The position numbers and the translations under genes are program-made. Below the pieces are notes generated by a model that did not search any database, was not told where the DNA came from, and saw nothing but the letters and a program-made list of their open reading frames with translations. Shown here one piece after another: positions 27,764 to 36,889 of a stretch of DNA of 64,000 bases. Origin of the DNA: Porphyridium purpureum. Its lineage: Eukaryota; Rhodophyta; Bangiophyceae; Porphyridiales; Porphyridiaceae. The stretch lies in assembly GCA_008690995.1 (NCBI GenBank), contig VRMN01000004.1, forward strand, positions 682,001 to 746,000, in the 5' to 3' direction. The number at the start of each line of letters is the position of its first letter. Position 1 is the stretch's first letter.

Positions 27764-30733
27764 ATGGCGCGCGAAGCGAGAAGAAGCGAGCGCGGAACGC
27801 CAGCGCTCGCGCACAACTTTTACGCCATGCGATCCGCCACAGGCACACGCGGGAAAAGGTTGCGCCACGCGTGCTCCGTGCCTGAGCTGCGCGCGTGGAG
27901 GAAAGTCGCCGCCATCGACGGTGAGAGTGAAAGCGAACATACATGCGACGACTCTGCGAGAAAAATGTCGACCAGCTCCGATACAATGGACGAAGACGAT
28001 GAATCCTTCGCGCATCAGGGTCTCGGCCCGGCTGCCGCACTATTGCGTATGCAACAACCGGAGGATCGCGGGATTTGTGCTGCGCACGGATCGGCATCGT
28101 CACTATCTTCATCTCCTTGTTCCACAATGACAATGCACAGCTCAACGCAGCCATCATCTCCGGTATTTGCCGTTCACTACACAGACAGTAGCACGGAGCC
28201 CGTGCGCCAGCGCACATTGTACGTACCGGTGGCCAACAAGACATTGAGACTTGACGGGTTGGGCTTGGGAAGCGTGAAGCTTGAATCTGTTCTTATGAGC
28301 GTGTACGGCAGAGAATTGGAGGAAGTTTCCTTGGCCGCGAACGCAATATCCGAGCTCTCGCTCGGTGCGTGCACATCTTGGCCACCCGCGCTCCGCTCAT
28401 TGCACTTGCACGGCAATGAGCTCCGTGCGATCGACTTGGCTCCGCTGTCAGGGTGTCTGGCACTTACAGCGCTGTGGCTTCAGAATAATAAGATCAGGGT
28501 TATTGACCTGGGCCCGCTTCGAAGCTGCTCAAAGCTGAGCTCGCTGTACCTGGACAACAATGGGATCGATGACCAGAGCATCGATCTTGCGCCCTTGCGC
28601 GGTCTGACCAAGCTGCGCTCCCTTCGGTTACAAGGCAACAGATTGGCGGGTGCCCTCGATATTTCGCCACTCCTTGACGTGCCCGCGCTTGTATCGCTCA
28701 CCGTTTCAGAAGCAGTAACCCTCTACGTTGTAGCGCCGGCAGATGATTTTAATCTCGGCTCGGCTTCACTAAGTCCAGCACTCGCGAAACTCAAAACTCG
28801 CATTCAAATCGTGTCCCATCCCGACGAGCTTGCAATGCCGAGCGGTACAACTGTGCGGAAATGGGGAAGCAAAAACCCGTCTGATGAAGCGCTCGTCGAG
28901 AACAAGCAAATTGAGCAGATCCCTGCAGGTGAAGACCAGCCTATGGCTAAAGCTTTGTTGCTGAATTTCAGTGTGCGTGATTACTATCTGACACGTGATA
29001 TGATGCACTTGCATGCTCATTTCGAGTGCACAGGCGTGTCGGATGTCCTTTACGATAGTGAAGGGTTGAATGACTATGATATCATGTTCATCGACGTAAG
29101 CAAAGACCTGGAACTGGCATACAAGACACTGAAGGAAATTCGCATGATCTGTCCGTACGTGCCGGTTGTCTGCATAGGTGCCGACCTCGATCCCTTGAGT
29201 CGGTCAAAGCTGACCAAGCTTGGCGTGGATAGGATATTTGAAGAGGCTCTGACTGTGCCAGAGTCTTTGCAGCTGCGCAAGCTGGCCGAGGAGCGCTGGA
29301 ACTTGCGACTTGCCGGGCAGCGCGCGCGCGCCGCTCTTAGATCTGCGGCGGCTGTTCAGACAAAGCGCTCAAACTTGTCTGTGTCACCTTCTGACCTGCT
29401 CCTGCATCGTTCCTCGGTGCCAGCTCCTGAGCTCACTTCAACCCGTCCAGATGATCCGTTTTGTCACATTCGGCAGGGTCAGCTGCCGCCCTTATCGAGC
29501 CTGCGCCGCTCGCAGACGCTGCCGCAAGAGGCCATTGGTGGCCTCGGGCGGCAGGAGCTTGAAGAGCAAGCGCTCGAAAAGCTCCTTGCGCGATACGAAG
29601 GACATGTGCGCTTGGATCAATTTTCGCCTGTGACCACACTGTGCGGGCTGCCATCATGTGCCTCGCCACTCTTATTCAACGCAATCTTGCTCAGTAGCGG
29701 TTCGGTCTCGCGGGATGTCGTGACGTCGAAAATCTGTATGCGCTTTTGGTCGGAACAGCTCCGCTTCCGCACACAAGACCAGCGTCTCTTTGTTATTTTG
29801 GAGACTCTCGTGAAGAAGGCTGACGCCGATGCCGGGAACGAAACGGCGAAGGTGCCTCAACATCGAGTCAAGACGCACGAGGATGCGTTTCTCGTACTCG
29901 CGCAAGGTTTGATTCGTGGGTTTCGGCGGCAGTTGGGACCAGAGATGGATATTCTTCGCACGGTCGCCGCACTGCTGATGTACATTTGCTCGGGCAATAT
30001 ATCGATCGTGTCCGGCCGCATCACTGAGCGCGGCCTCGTGCGCTCAAGGTTCTGTCAGGGCCTGATTGCGGCCGAGTCTTACTTTTTTGACGGACTTTTT
30101 GTTGTACTGGATTCTGCACGACTACTGGAGTGCCGCTCGACCTTTGAAGCACTGGGCGGACGCGTATCGGACGATCCGGAGCTTGCATGCGGCCTGTACA
30201 TTGACAAGGTCGTAGAGTATTGTACAAAACGAGGCACGGTGATTCCACGTGGAGTGGCTGCCGTGTTTAGCTCGCGGTTGGGCCGTGGCTGGATGAGTAG
30301 CAACAGCCTCAGCAGCGAAGGCGATGTTGCGGAAAGGGAAGCCAAGAAGGAGGTGACGATGTCGCTCCCTGACTTTGCTCTGTTTTGGGCATCGATGCAA
30401 GACGTCGCACAATTCCCGTCGTTTGAGTATTGGTTCAGCGTGCTCGATTGCGACATGGATGGTTTTGTCTCGCGGGAGGATGCTCATCACTTTTACGCGG
30501 AAAAGTGTCGCCTACACAGCGCTCGTGGCGTGTTTTTGGCGGACTTTTCTTACTTGTGGAGCAGCCTCACGGACCTTGCATGCCCAGAAACAGAGCACCG
30601 GGGCTTTTCGTTGAAGCAATTGCGGCGCCTTCCACGTAAGCACCGTGGGTTTGTCATCCAGGCCCTGCTCTGGTTTGACGACGGGAACGCTGTCGTGGAT
30701 GTCAAGCGGAGCGGTAATTCGTTTCTTACGTGA
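27764..30733 (+). CDS. LRR + receiver-like domain + PP2A B''-type regulatory protein
   Basis: 989 residues from the first in-frame ATG. The same frame is open from 27449, so an upstream exon or a non-ATG start is possible. Leucine-rich repeats lie at about nt 28220-28740 (LRSLHLHGNELRAIDL, LTALWLQNNKIRVIDL, LSSLYLDNNGIDDQSIDL). A receiver-like fold follows at 28940-29300: KALLLNF, YDIMFIDVSKD, VPVVCIG, LGVDRIF. It keeps one Asp but lacks the acidic pocket and the usual Thr/Lys. The last third (29540-30700) resembles PP2A B'' (PR72/TON2) subunits: ALEKLLARYEG, SLPDFALFWASM, FEYWFSVLDCDMDGF. The EF-hand in that segment (DCDMDGFVSRED) is typical. Likely role: a PP2A targeting subunit whose LRR selects partners. 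The combination is unusual. Confidence 0.82.
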   Translation: MAREARRSERGTPALAHNFYAMRSATGTRGKRLRHACSVPELRAWRKVAAIDGESESEHTCDDSARKMSTSSDTMDEDDESFAHQGLGPAAALLRMQQPEDRGICAAHGSASSLSSSPCSTMTMHSSTQPSSPVFAVHYTDSSTEPVRQRTLYVPVANKTLRLDGLGLGSVKLESVLMSVYGRELEEVSLAANAISELSLGACTSWPPALRSLHLHGNELRAIDLAPLSGCLALTALWLQNNKIRVIDLGPLRSCSKLSSLYLDNNGIDDQSIDLAPLRGLTKLRSLRLQGNRLAGALDISPLLDVPALVSLTVSEAVTLYVVAPADDFNLGSASLSPALAKLKTRIQIVSHPDELAMPSGTTVRKWGSKNPSDEALVENKQIEQIPAGEDQPMAKALLLNFSVRDYYLTRDMMHLHAHFECTGVSDVLYDSEGLNDYDIMFIDVSKDLELAYKTLKEIRMICPYVPVVCIGADLDPLSRSKLTKLGVDRIFEEALTVPESLQLRKLAEERWNLRLAGQRARAALRSAAAVQTKRSNLSVSPSDLLLHRSSVPAPELTSTRPDDPFCHIRQGQLPPLSSLRRSQTLPQEAIGGLGRQELEEQALEKLLARYEGHVRLDQFSPVTTLCGLPSCASPLLFNAILLSSGSVSRDVVTSKICMRFWSEQLRFRTQDQRLFVILETLVKKADADAGNETAKVPQHRVKTHEDAFLVLAQGLIRGFRRQLGPEMDILRTVAALLMYICSGNISIVSGRITERGLVRSRFCQGLIAAESYFFDGLFVVLDSARLLECRSTFEALGGRVSDDPELACGLYIDKVVEYCTKRGTVIPRGVAAVFSSRLGRGWMSSNSLSSEGDVAEREAKKEVTMSLPDFALFWASMQDVAQFPSFEYWFSVLDCDMDGFVSREDAHHFYAEKCRLHSARGVFLADFSYLWSSLTDLACPETEHRGFSLKQLRRLPRKHRGFVIQALLWFDDGNAVVDVKRSGNSFLT

Positions 30734-30936
30734 TTGAGGGAGAATGAGATGGCCATGGGTGAGGCCTTCGAAGTATTATGTGAAATATGTGTCTGTAGTA
30801 GTCTGTGAATCACGGACAGCAGGAGACTGTCCCTGTATAAAGTGTGAACGTGTGTATTTTGATCTCAACGGGTGACTGGTTAGGACAAACGCCAGCTTCA
30901 AAATCTTGACATAGAGCGGGGGTTGCCCTCGCCCGT

Positions 30937-31749
30937 CTAATCCAACTTGAGTTCAAACACTTCTTGTTCGACTCCAGTCTTCGATATCTTGGCGATCAAA
31001 ACCGAGTCACCAGTGTAAATGTCACGCTCCCCCGCCGATGAGAAGCAGTCTTTCACAAGCTCCACAGTCTGTTCAAGAGAGAGTTCTGCGACCGGTTGGC
31101 CGTCGTACATTTGCTTGCCGTCCACTTGGTTGTCCAAAACCGGTTGGATCAGGCTTTGCGACGACCCTGTACATACCACTTTAACCTTTTCATGCGAGCC
31201 AATTGCGTCGTAACCATAGCAAAACCCTTCTCCGTTCTCGTCTACGCCGCCCAACACGTTGAAGGTGTAGTACGGGAAGAAGCGCTTGTAGTACAATGTG
31301 TTGCTCAGCAGCTGCGATACGGCGCCAAGCGACATGTCCTTTCCGTGATTCTGGCGATACATATCCAGTCGGATGCGCAAGACCTTGTGCAAGGTGCAGG
31401 TATCGGCCTGCATGCCGGCAGTTGCAAGTACCACCTTGTCATTCAAGACGAGGTTCCTCGAGATCATGCGCGTGGGCACGGCAAAGCCCAACCCGAATCG
31501 GGTATCGCTGGCCACCACACAAAAGTCCTTGCCCGCGACGGCCACGACCGACCCACCATTATTCTGATACGGCTGGAACGACGCCTGCTTAGCCCCCGCG
31601 TGCGCGTCAAACGTCGGCAGCGCGTTGGTGCCCGTCGTCTCGACGCGGCCGCCCTGTCGCGAAAGACGATCAAACACGTCTGCATATCCCGGCCCCATCG
31701 CCGCCGGCAAGTGCGGCGCATTATGCCCTGGGCGTAGTAGCGGATCCAT
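30937..31749 (-). CDS. PSMB1: 20S proteasome subunit beta type-1 (beta-6)
   Basis: 270 residues from the ATG at 31749; an upstream in-frame GTG was rejected. The family core is clear: FQPYQNNGGSVVAVAGKDFC, VVASDTRFGLGFAVPTR, LSNTLYYKRFFPYYTFNVLGG, LLDNQV, LVKDCFSSAGERDIYTGD. Beta-6 is one of the non-catalytic beta subunits and lacks the active N-terminal Thr. The N-terminal leader before the core (about 65 residues) is longer than in animals and is probably a propeptide or extension. It lies head to head with APH-1, with 333 bp between start codons. Confidence 0.95.
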   Translation of the reverse strand: MDPLLRPGHNAPHLPAAMGPGYADVFDRLSRQGGRVETTGTNALPTFDAHAGAKQASFQPYQNNGGSVVAVAGKDFCVVASDTRFGLGFAVPTRMISRNLVLNDKVVLATAGMQADTCTLHKVLRIRLDMYRQNHGKDMSLGAVSQLLSNTLYYKRFFPYYTFNVLGGVDENGEGFCYGYDAIGSHEKVKVVCTGSSQSLIQPVLDNQVDGKQMYDGQPVAELSLEQTVELVKDCFSSAGERDIYTGDSVLIAKISKTGVEQEVFELKLD

Positions 31750-32082
31750 CCTTTCTCTTCCTCGTCGATCCACACAACAACACACCACTCACATCAACTC
31801 ACGCACGCTCCCCTTCCTTCCCTGCTTCCTCCTTCCTTCCCTCACCCACTCGCGCTCTGCCAGCGTTTCGGTCGCGGTTCAGTTCGAAACCGCATTACTG
31901 TACCTCCATCATTCAGAAACCACTGAACTTCACACTGTACTATAGGTTCAGTAAAGGTACAGTTATTGTGTGGCGTTGTTCCGAGTTCGGAGTGCAGAGC
32001 GGTGACAGCGAGCCAAGACGTGACGCATGTGTCTCTGTGGGAGTAGGGGTGGGACGCTGTCGTGAGCCGTTTGTGGTGAAGC
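31750..32082. promoter_or_regulatory. Divergent promoter for PSMB1 and APH-1
   Basis: Three GTAC-core motifs: ACTGTACC at 31897-31904 (148 bp before the PSMB1 start), ACTGTACT at 31934-31941, and GGTACAGT at 31956-31963 (120 bp before the APH-1 start). A CTATAGG between the last two may serve as a weak TATA box. Confidence 0.55.
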
Positions 32083-32826
32083 ATGGAGACCGAGCAGAAC
32101 AATCCGCTGCTGGTATCGGTCGGATGCCTGTTTCTCTCGCTCAGCGCGACGCTGATATGGGGTGGATACGTGATCATGCCACGGCCGCACCTATTTATTG
32201 TCGCAACCATGGCCGCGTTCTTCTACTGTCTTGGTCAGATGCTGGCCGCCGGCTGGTGGTTTGCCATTCCGCCGCTCAAGCAGGAGTTTGCGTGGGTGCT
32301 CTTTAGTACGGTGACCATCCAAGAGGGTATTCGATGGGCTATGTTTGCGCTTTTCAATTGGATGAAGGGTTATGGCGAAGGGGTCAAGGCGTTTCTTCGT
32401 GTGGGCGCTGTGAATGGCTTGCTCACTGGTTTTGCCGTGGGTGCCGGATATGGCCTCATGAGCGTCTTGCTGAGCTATACTTCTATTGTTGGCGACAATT
32501 ACTGGTTCGACCAGTCCATCTACATGCCCAACTGCCCGGAAATCAACTTTTTCGTGGCCGGCGCCGCCTTTGCGCTCGCCTATTCCATAATGCACATGGC
32601 TCTAGGCGTGCTGGCGTGGTCTATGTATGATACCAAAAACTATGTCGGTATCTTTTTCACGTATGCGTGGCACCTGGGTATCTCGATGGCGTCGATCGGC
32701 AACACCAATCGAGGAGGCTGCGTATACACACTCGGAATCGTTTATGGGTTGGTAGTATTGCTATCGCTGTGTGCTCTAGCATTCTCCATTCGGTTTGTGA
32801 AAATGAGTAAGCAAGTCGATGCCTAG
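32083..32826 (+). CDS. APH1: Gamma-secretase subunit APH-1
   Basis: 247 residues, about the usual APH-1 length, with seven hydrophobic segments. Conserved features: QEGIRWAMFALFNWM (family QExxR motif); a glycine-rich fourth membrane segment (NGLLTGFAVGAGYGLMS, the GxxxG packing motif); CPEINFF; and one conserved His in each of two later helices (IMHMALG, YAWHLGIS). APH-1 scaffolds the presenilin/nicastrin/PEN-2 intramembrane protease in endomembranes. Its presence implies a gamma-secretase complex in this organism; the other subunits are not in the window. Confidence 0.93.
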   Translation: METEQNNPLLVSVGCLFLSLSATLIWGGYVIMPRPHLFIVATMAAFFYCLGQMLAAGWWFAIPPLKQEFAWVLFSTVTIQEGIRWAMFALFNWMKGYGEGVKAFLRVGAVNGLLTGFAVGAGYGLMSVLLSYTSIVGDNYWFDQSIYMPNCPEINFFVAGAAFALAYSIMHMALGVLAWSMYDTKNYVGIFFTYAWHLGISMASIGNTNRGGCVYTLGIVYGLVVLLSLCALAFSIRFVKMSKQVDA

Positions 32827-33280
32827 GAATCATCAGCCACACTAACACTGCGAGGCGCCTCCTCTTGCGCCGGAATGGGCTCAGACCCAATTCCCACATG
32901 GTCTTGATCTTCAGACAGCTCACTTCTACGAGGACATGTAAAGTTTGTGAGACGCGGTTCAAAAACAAAATGGTCAGTCACCTCCGCGCAATCCCGTAAG
33001 AGGAAGGTTGCTACATCGTCGCAACTCGTACGTGGACCGAATCAGACCCAAAAAGCAGATACAATTTCGTCCTATCCCTTAGGTCCGATGAAGGAGAAGT
33101 CGTTTTTGTGTTCCACCTGCGTTCATCATCTCGATCCAGACGTGTTGCGAAGCGACCCCTTCCCTTGCTACCCCCAAAACAAGAACCAAAAAAGGAAGGA
33201 TAAAAGAAAAACAAACAGATCCCAAACCTTCTACGTACCATAAGGCGTGCACGGTAGCTCCGTTAAAGCCACCAACACAC
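32827..33280. other. Tail-to-tail spacer
   Basis: 450 bp between the ends of convergent genes APH-1 and RNase III. No gene seen; an A-rich tract on the + strand near 33180-33220. Confidence 0.5.
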
Positions 33281-34540
33281 TCAGCTCCCTTCCCCTGCAG
33301 CGACTGTGGAGATAATCCACTGTTCACCGTGCTCAGCTATATGCATAACAACAATACAGGCTGCTTGCTCCTTCGCGAGCTTCTTGGTTGTTCCCGCCGC
33401 ACGTGCCAATTCAACTCCATTGAAAATCATGCTCATGACAAATGTTGGACGATGAGTCTGACCGTCTTGCGAAATCATTTCGAACTCTGGAATTCTACCA
33501 AGAAGCTTTCTGGTGATCTCGTTAACGTATGCGAGCGGGTGTCTGCCTTTGCACACGCTGGCAACAACTGCTTCGTTAACCGCCATCTCCTTCGGCTCGG
33601 ATGCTTTCATAGGGAGATTTCCCGCTTCGAGGCCCTGCATATACTCTGTCGCGGCAGCGTCGATGGCCTGCCGCTTGGTCGACCCCATGGCCGTGGCGAG
33701 TACTTGACCATCAATCACCAATTTGGCACAAAAGGTTGGGCTGTGGGCCGGGCCACCAATCTGCTGCGTTTCCCACTCGAGACAGACACGCGAACGGCTA
33801 AACATTTCCTGTACACGGCTTCTGGCATCGCACTGCAGATCACGCAACGGTAGGGCGTCAACGCGTGTCTTCAACCATCCGCTCACGGTTTGCTTCGTTT
33901 TCTCAAAGCCCTGATCAAAGTACATGCAACCAATGATCGCCTCAAGCACGTCGCCCATGATAGCGTTTCGCGCTCTCACCAGCTGATTGTCGCTGTCGTG
34001 ATTATTCATAAAGTCTTCCCCGGCCATAATGCCACCGGAGATCTCTAATTCGAGTGCCAAGTCAGTGAGGGCCTCGGCGCGACACAGTTTCGCAAGGCCT
34101 AAAGTGAGCCATCGCTCATTGAAGTGATGCCAATCGTCTTCTGGGCCAGAATTCCGTGATAAGCATTGATGGGCATGTCTTGTCAACTCATCCAAGATCA
34201 CCGTGCGTAGCACTGCGTCCCCCATACACTCGAGATTTACATAACATTGCCTCTCGCGAGGTATCACGTCGATCCAAACCGGGTGTGTCCAAGCGGACGA
34301 GTGCGTGAAGGCTTGTAGCAACAGTTCACGCTTCTCGAAGCAAAAATGAGGCGCCAGCCTGGCTTCAAACCGTGCGATACACTCCCCTTCGCGCGGGAAG
34401 TCAGCCATGATGACGGCCCAGTCTCGGGGTATTGATCCCGGCGGGACTCGCCTCTCAGTTTCGGACACCAAGGTGTAGCTGCCTCTTTCACATCTTGGAC
34501 GCAGCGCACCCGACGGGTTGCCAGCTCCACTATTCTCCAT
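33281..34540 (-). CDS. Ribonuclease III with two dsRNA-binding domains
   Basis: 419 residues, ATG start. The RNase III domain spans about 54-225: signature NLECMGDAVL with metal ligands E104 and D108, and GDVLEAIIGCMYFDQGF with D197 and E200. All four catalytic acids are therefore present. Two double-stranded-RNA-binding domains follow: about 238-304 (PTFCAKLVIDGQVLATAMGS, TKRQAIDAAATEYM) and 335-402 (HPLAYVNEI, TKKLAKEQAACIVV). A single RNase III domain with two dsRBDs differs from Dicer (two RNase III domains plus PAZ) and resembles plant RTL enzymes. rRNA or snoRNA processing, or small-RNA work, are possible roles. No transit peptide is obvious. Confidence 0.9.
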   Translation of the reverse strand: MENSGAGNPSGALRPRCERGSYTLVSETERRVPPGSIPRDWAVIMADFPREGECIARFEARLAPHFCFEKRELLLQAFTHSSAWTHPVWIDVIPRERQCYVNLECMGDAVLRTVILDELTRHAHQCLSRNSGPEDDWHHFNERWLTLGLAKLCRAEALTDLALELEISGGIMAGEDFMNNHDSDNQLVRARNAIMGDVLEAIIGCMYFDQGFEKTKQTVSGWLKTRVDALPLRDLQCDARSRVQEMFSRSRVCLEWETQQIGGPAHSPTFCAKLVIDGQVLATAMGSTKRQAIDAAATEYMQGLEAGNLPMKASEPKEMAVNEAVVASVCKGRHPLAYVNEITRKLLGRIPEFEMISQDGQTHRPTFVMSMIFNGVELARAAGTTKKLAKEQAACIVVMHIAEHGEQWIISTVAAGEGS

Positions 34541-34991
34541 TGCGATGCCCCCTTGCGCAAAACTTTTCGGGCCGGGAATGTCCTCCCCGCACCATGCTCA
34601 CCAATATCAAGAACGGATCTGGTACTCACATATCCTTTCGTCGTCGACTTCTACGACCGTCTCGCTTCACGACGACGAATAAACTTGTCGAGGAGAAAGG
34701 GGAAGGTAACTAATTTCGAAAGACGGGACAAAGCTACCGGCAGTTTGGTGCCAATCTACATGCTCTAGGGTGCTCAGACAAGAAGGAAAGCCAGGCGTGC
34801 CTGTGTCCGATGTGAAACGCGGAGCTGCATCTCCTGGTGATAGGCTAGTAGAATATCAAGTTATCGTCTTCGTTTAAGTCAGAGAATCACGTCAAAAAAT
34901 GGTAGAGATTTGGTCATCACGTACAACCATGCTGCTTCGGCGTCATCATTTTGTTTTGCTCGTGTACCACACGACCAGGCGCACTTGCTGC
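34541..34991. other. Intergenic, upstream of RNase III
   Basis: 450 bp. I see no GTACAG motif and no TATA box. It contains the end of the membrane-protein gene's transcription unit and the RNase III promoter, which is not recognisable. Confidence 0.4.
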
Positions 34992-36038
34992 CTAGTCGTA
35001 AGGAGCCACCGCGCAACACGATTGATACACGTGTGTGAAGATACCCAACTGGCCCTTCAGGAACGTCGTGCACAATGGATGGCACACCGCTGGCTCCGCC
35101 CAAGCGGGGTCTATCGTGGCCTTCAGGTCCTCTACGCCCTTAAACGAACGCGTCTTGGCGAGCGGGAGCTTACGGTCAAACTCTAGACCAAACATCATGC
35201 CCAAGTCTGACTGAAATTCCTTGTCAAGGCGGACGTAGTCCTGTCCACCTACATTGATGTCGCATGACATGCAACTGATCAAATCAGCCATTTTGGACGC
35301 GGTGCTAGCGTCCATGTTCACCTTCGCCATGGCCTTGCCAATCAGACGGCGTGCAAATTTTGACTTGGTCTTCTTGGAGCACGTGCTTGAGTCGTAAACG
35401 ACGCCTGCGCAGTTCAGCGCAATTGAACACTGTGGTTCCGCAAGCGCAGTCCACACCTGTTTGTAGTCTTCCAGAGCATTCAAGTCTGATGGCTTGAACT
35501 CAGACGCAGCCGTGAGGACATCCAGAATATTGTTCTCTTCCGCCTCGCCGCACAGTTCGAGATACGGGCATCCGCCGGGCATGCCGTCGTAGCAAGACTG
35601 AAGAATGAGGTCCTTGCATGCCCATGAGTATCCTTCGAGCTTCGGCGCAAGCGCAAGAAACGTCGAAGGGGTGCTCAGATCTTCCGCAATCTTTGTAAAT
35701 TCGCATTTGCTCAGCACTTGCGCGTCCAGAGTCCTCATCACCGCAAGACCCGTTGTCGTTGTTTCGCACTGTGCACCCGCCGTGCTGCAGTAGCTTGTCG
35801 TATCGCAGTCATAGTAGATATCAGCACGTAGTATACCATTGTTTGGAAGCATTTTGCCGTACACATTGACGTTGGGTTGCCTTGTCGTTGTCGCCGAAGA
35901 CATGAACACAACGACACCTAGCATGGCGCAAGCCAGCAGCGAAGTCGCCACGGCCCATTTGATCTTGCGATCAGGAGCGTCTGCAGTGTTCAGCTCCAGG
36001 TCCGATGCCACCACCTGGAATTCTTGCTTTGATGTCAT
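34992..36038 (-). CDS. Cys-rich type II membrane protein, unknown function
   Basis: 348 residues, ATG start. A short cytosolic tail (1-27, ending in Lys/Arg) precedes one membrane helix at about 28-47 (WAVATSLLACAMLGVVVFMS). The remaining 300 residues face the lumen or outside. That part carries about 17 cysteines, several in pairs (CDTTSYC, CPYLELC, CMSC, SCC), which suggests a disulphide-bonded fold. No enzyme motif is recognised. The signal-anchor topology fits a Golgi or cell-surface protein. A minus-strand TATATA at 36168-36173 lies about 130 bp before the ATG. Confidence 0.8.
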   Translation of the reverse strand: MTSKQEFQVVASDLELNTADAPDRKIKWAVATSLLACAMLGVVVFMSSATTTRQPNVNVYGKMLPNNGILRADIYYDCDTTSYCSTAGAQCETTTTGLAVMRTLDAQVLSKCEFTKIAEDLSTPSTFLALAPKLEGYSWACKDLILQSCYDGMPGGCPYLELCGEAEENNILDVLTAASEFKPSDLNALEDYKQVWTALAEPQCSIALNCAGVVYDSSTCSKKTKSKFARRLIGKAMAKVNMDASTASKMADLISCMSCDINVGGQDYVRLDKEFQSDLGMMFGLEFDRKLPLAKTRSFKGVEDLKATIDPAWAEPAVCHPLCTTFLKGQLGIFTHVYQSCCAVAPYD

Positions 36039-36889
36039 CTTGCCTGTACTGGCCGACTCCTCTGATCAAGAGTTCAGTCCAGTATCAAGCAAGCGTTCCC
36101 TGCGCTCCAACTCTCTCGATTCATTGTCGAGTTTTATGTGTGGGTTATCGGGTTGGGCTGGCGCAATTATATACCCCGTCCGACCTAGTCTCGTACTCGG
36201 GCGGGCGCAACCGCAGAATTCGGCCAAAGCCACATCGCTGAATTCCGCGCAGCTACGAGACGTCGTGTCCGAATGGTGTCTTGCCAGAAACATGCCCACT
36301 CGAAACGTCCGCGGTATGCACGAGATTCATACCACCGACCTTTAGAGTTCGCGTCGTTTGTGTCCCCACTTTTCTTTGCAACGATCCTACCCACCAAACC
36401 AGGGCGAACCCAACTCATTCAGCTGACCAGATGACCATCATCAGAAACCAGACGACGACACGCGCTCCTACCGCGTCCTCCAGCGAGGCCGAGCTGCGTG
36501 GACGCGCTGTCATCAGAATTCGACAGGAGAAGCATTCACGTGGTGACCGGTATGCGCTTCTCCATCTTGTGTATCTGCCCACTTGTGCGCGCTGCTCTGC
36601 TTTCTTCTGCTCGCGGTGTCACGCAAGGCGCCCTAAATTCGAGCTCGCGCTTTTTAACCCTCGACCCGCCACAAACCGCGCGCTAGTTTTGAAGCGCGTG
36701 TAAATAGCGGACGCTGTACATCCAAGTACAGTATTTTCGATTAACGGTTAAAGTTCCGGATGTTATTTTTAACCGATAGGGTGTTCAGTGGTGTACCTAT
36801 GTTCAGTTGGATCCGGTGGCACGAGGCGCGAACAGTTGAGGGGGCCAGGGCAGAAAGGTTGTGTGCAAGGTCGCGGTTGTTCGTTGATC
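36039..36889. promoter_or_regulatory. Divergent promoter region
   Basis: 850 bp between the membrane-protein gene and the DUF3598 gene. Minus-strand TATA box at 36168-36173. On the + side, TAAATAG (near 36701) and AGTACAGT (36725-36732) lie 158 bp before the ATG at 36890, with GCTGTACA just upstream and GGTTAAAG near 36746. A GTG-initiated extension of the next gene (36788) overlaps this region but is not needed. Confidence 0.5.

Noticed and set aside
36788-36889. N-terminal extension of the DUF3598 protein
   Set aside because: It starts with GTG and overlaps the promoter motif region; the first ATG is at 36890 and leaves a plausible transit peptide.
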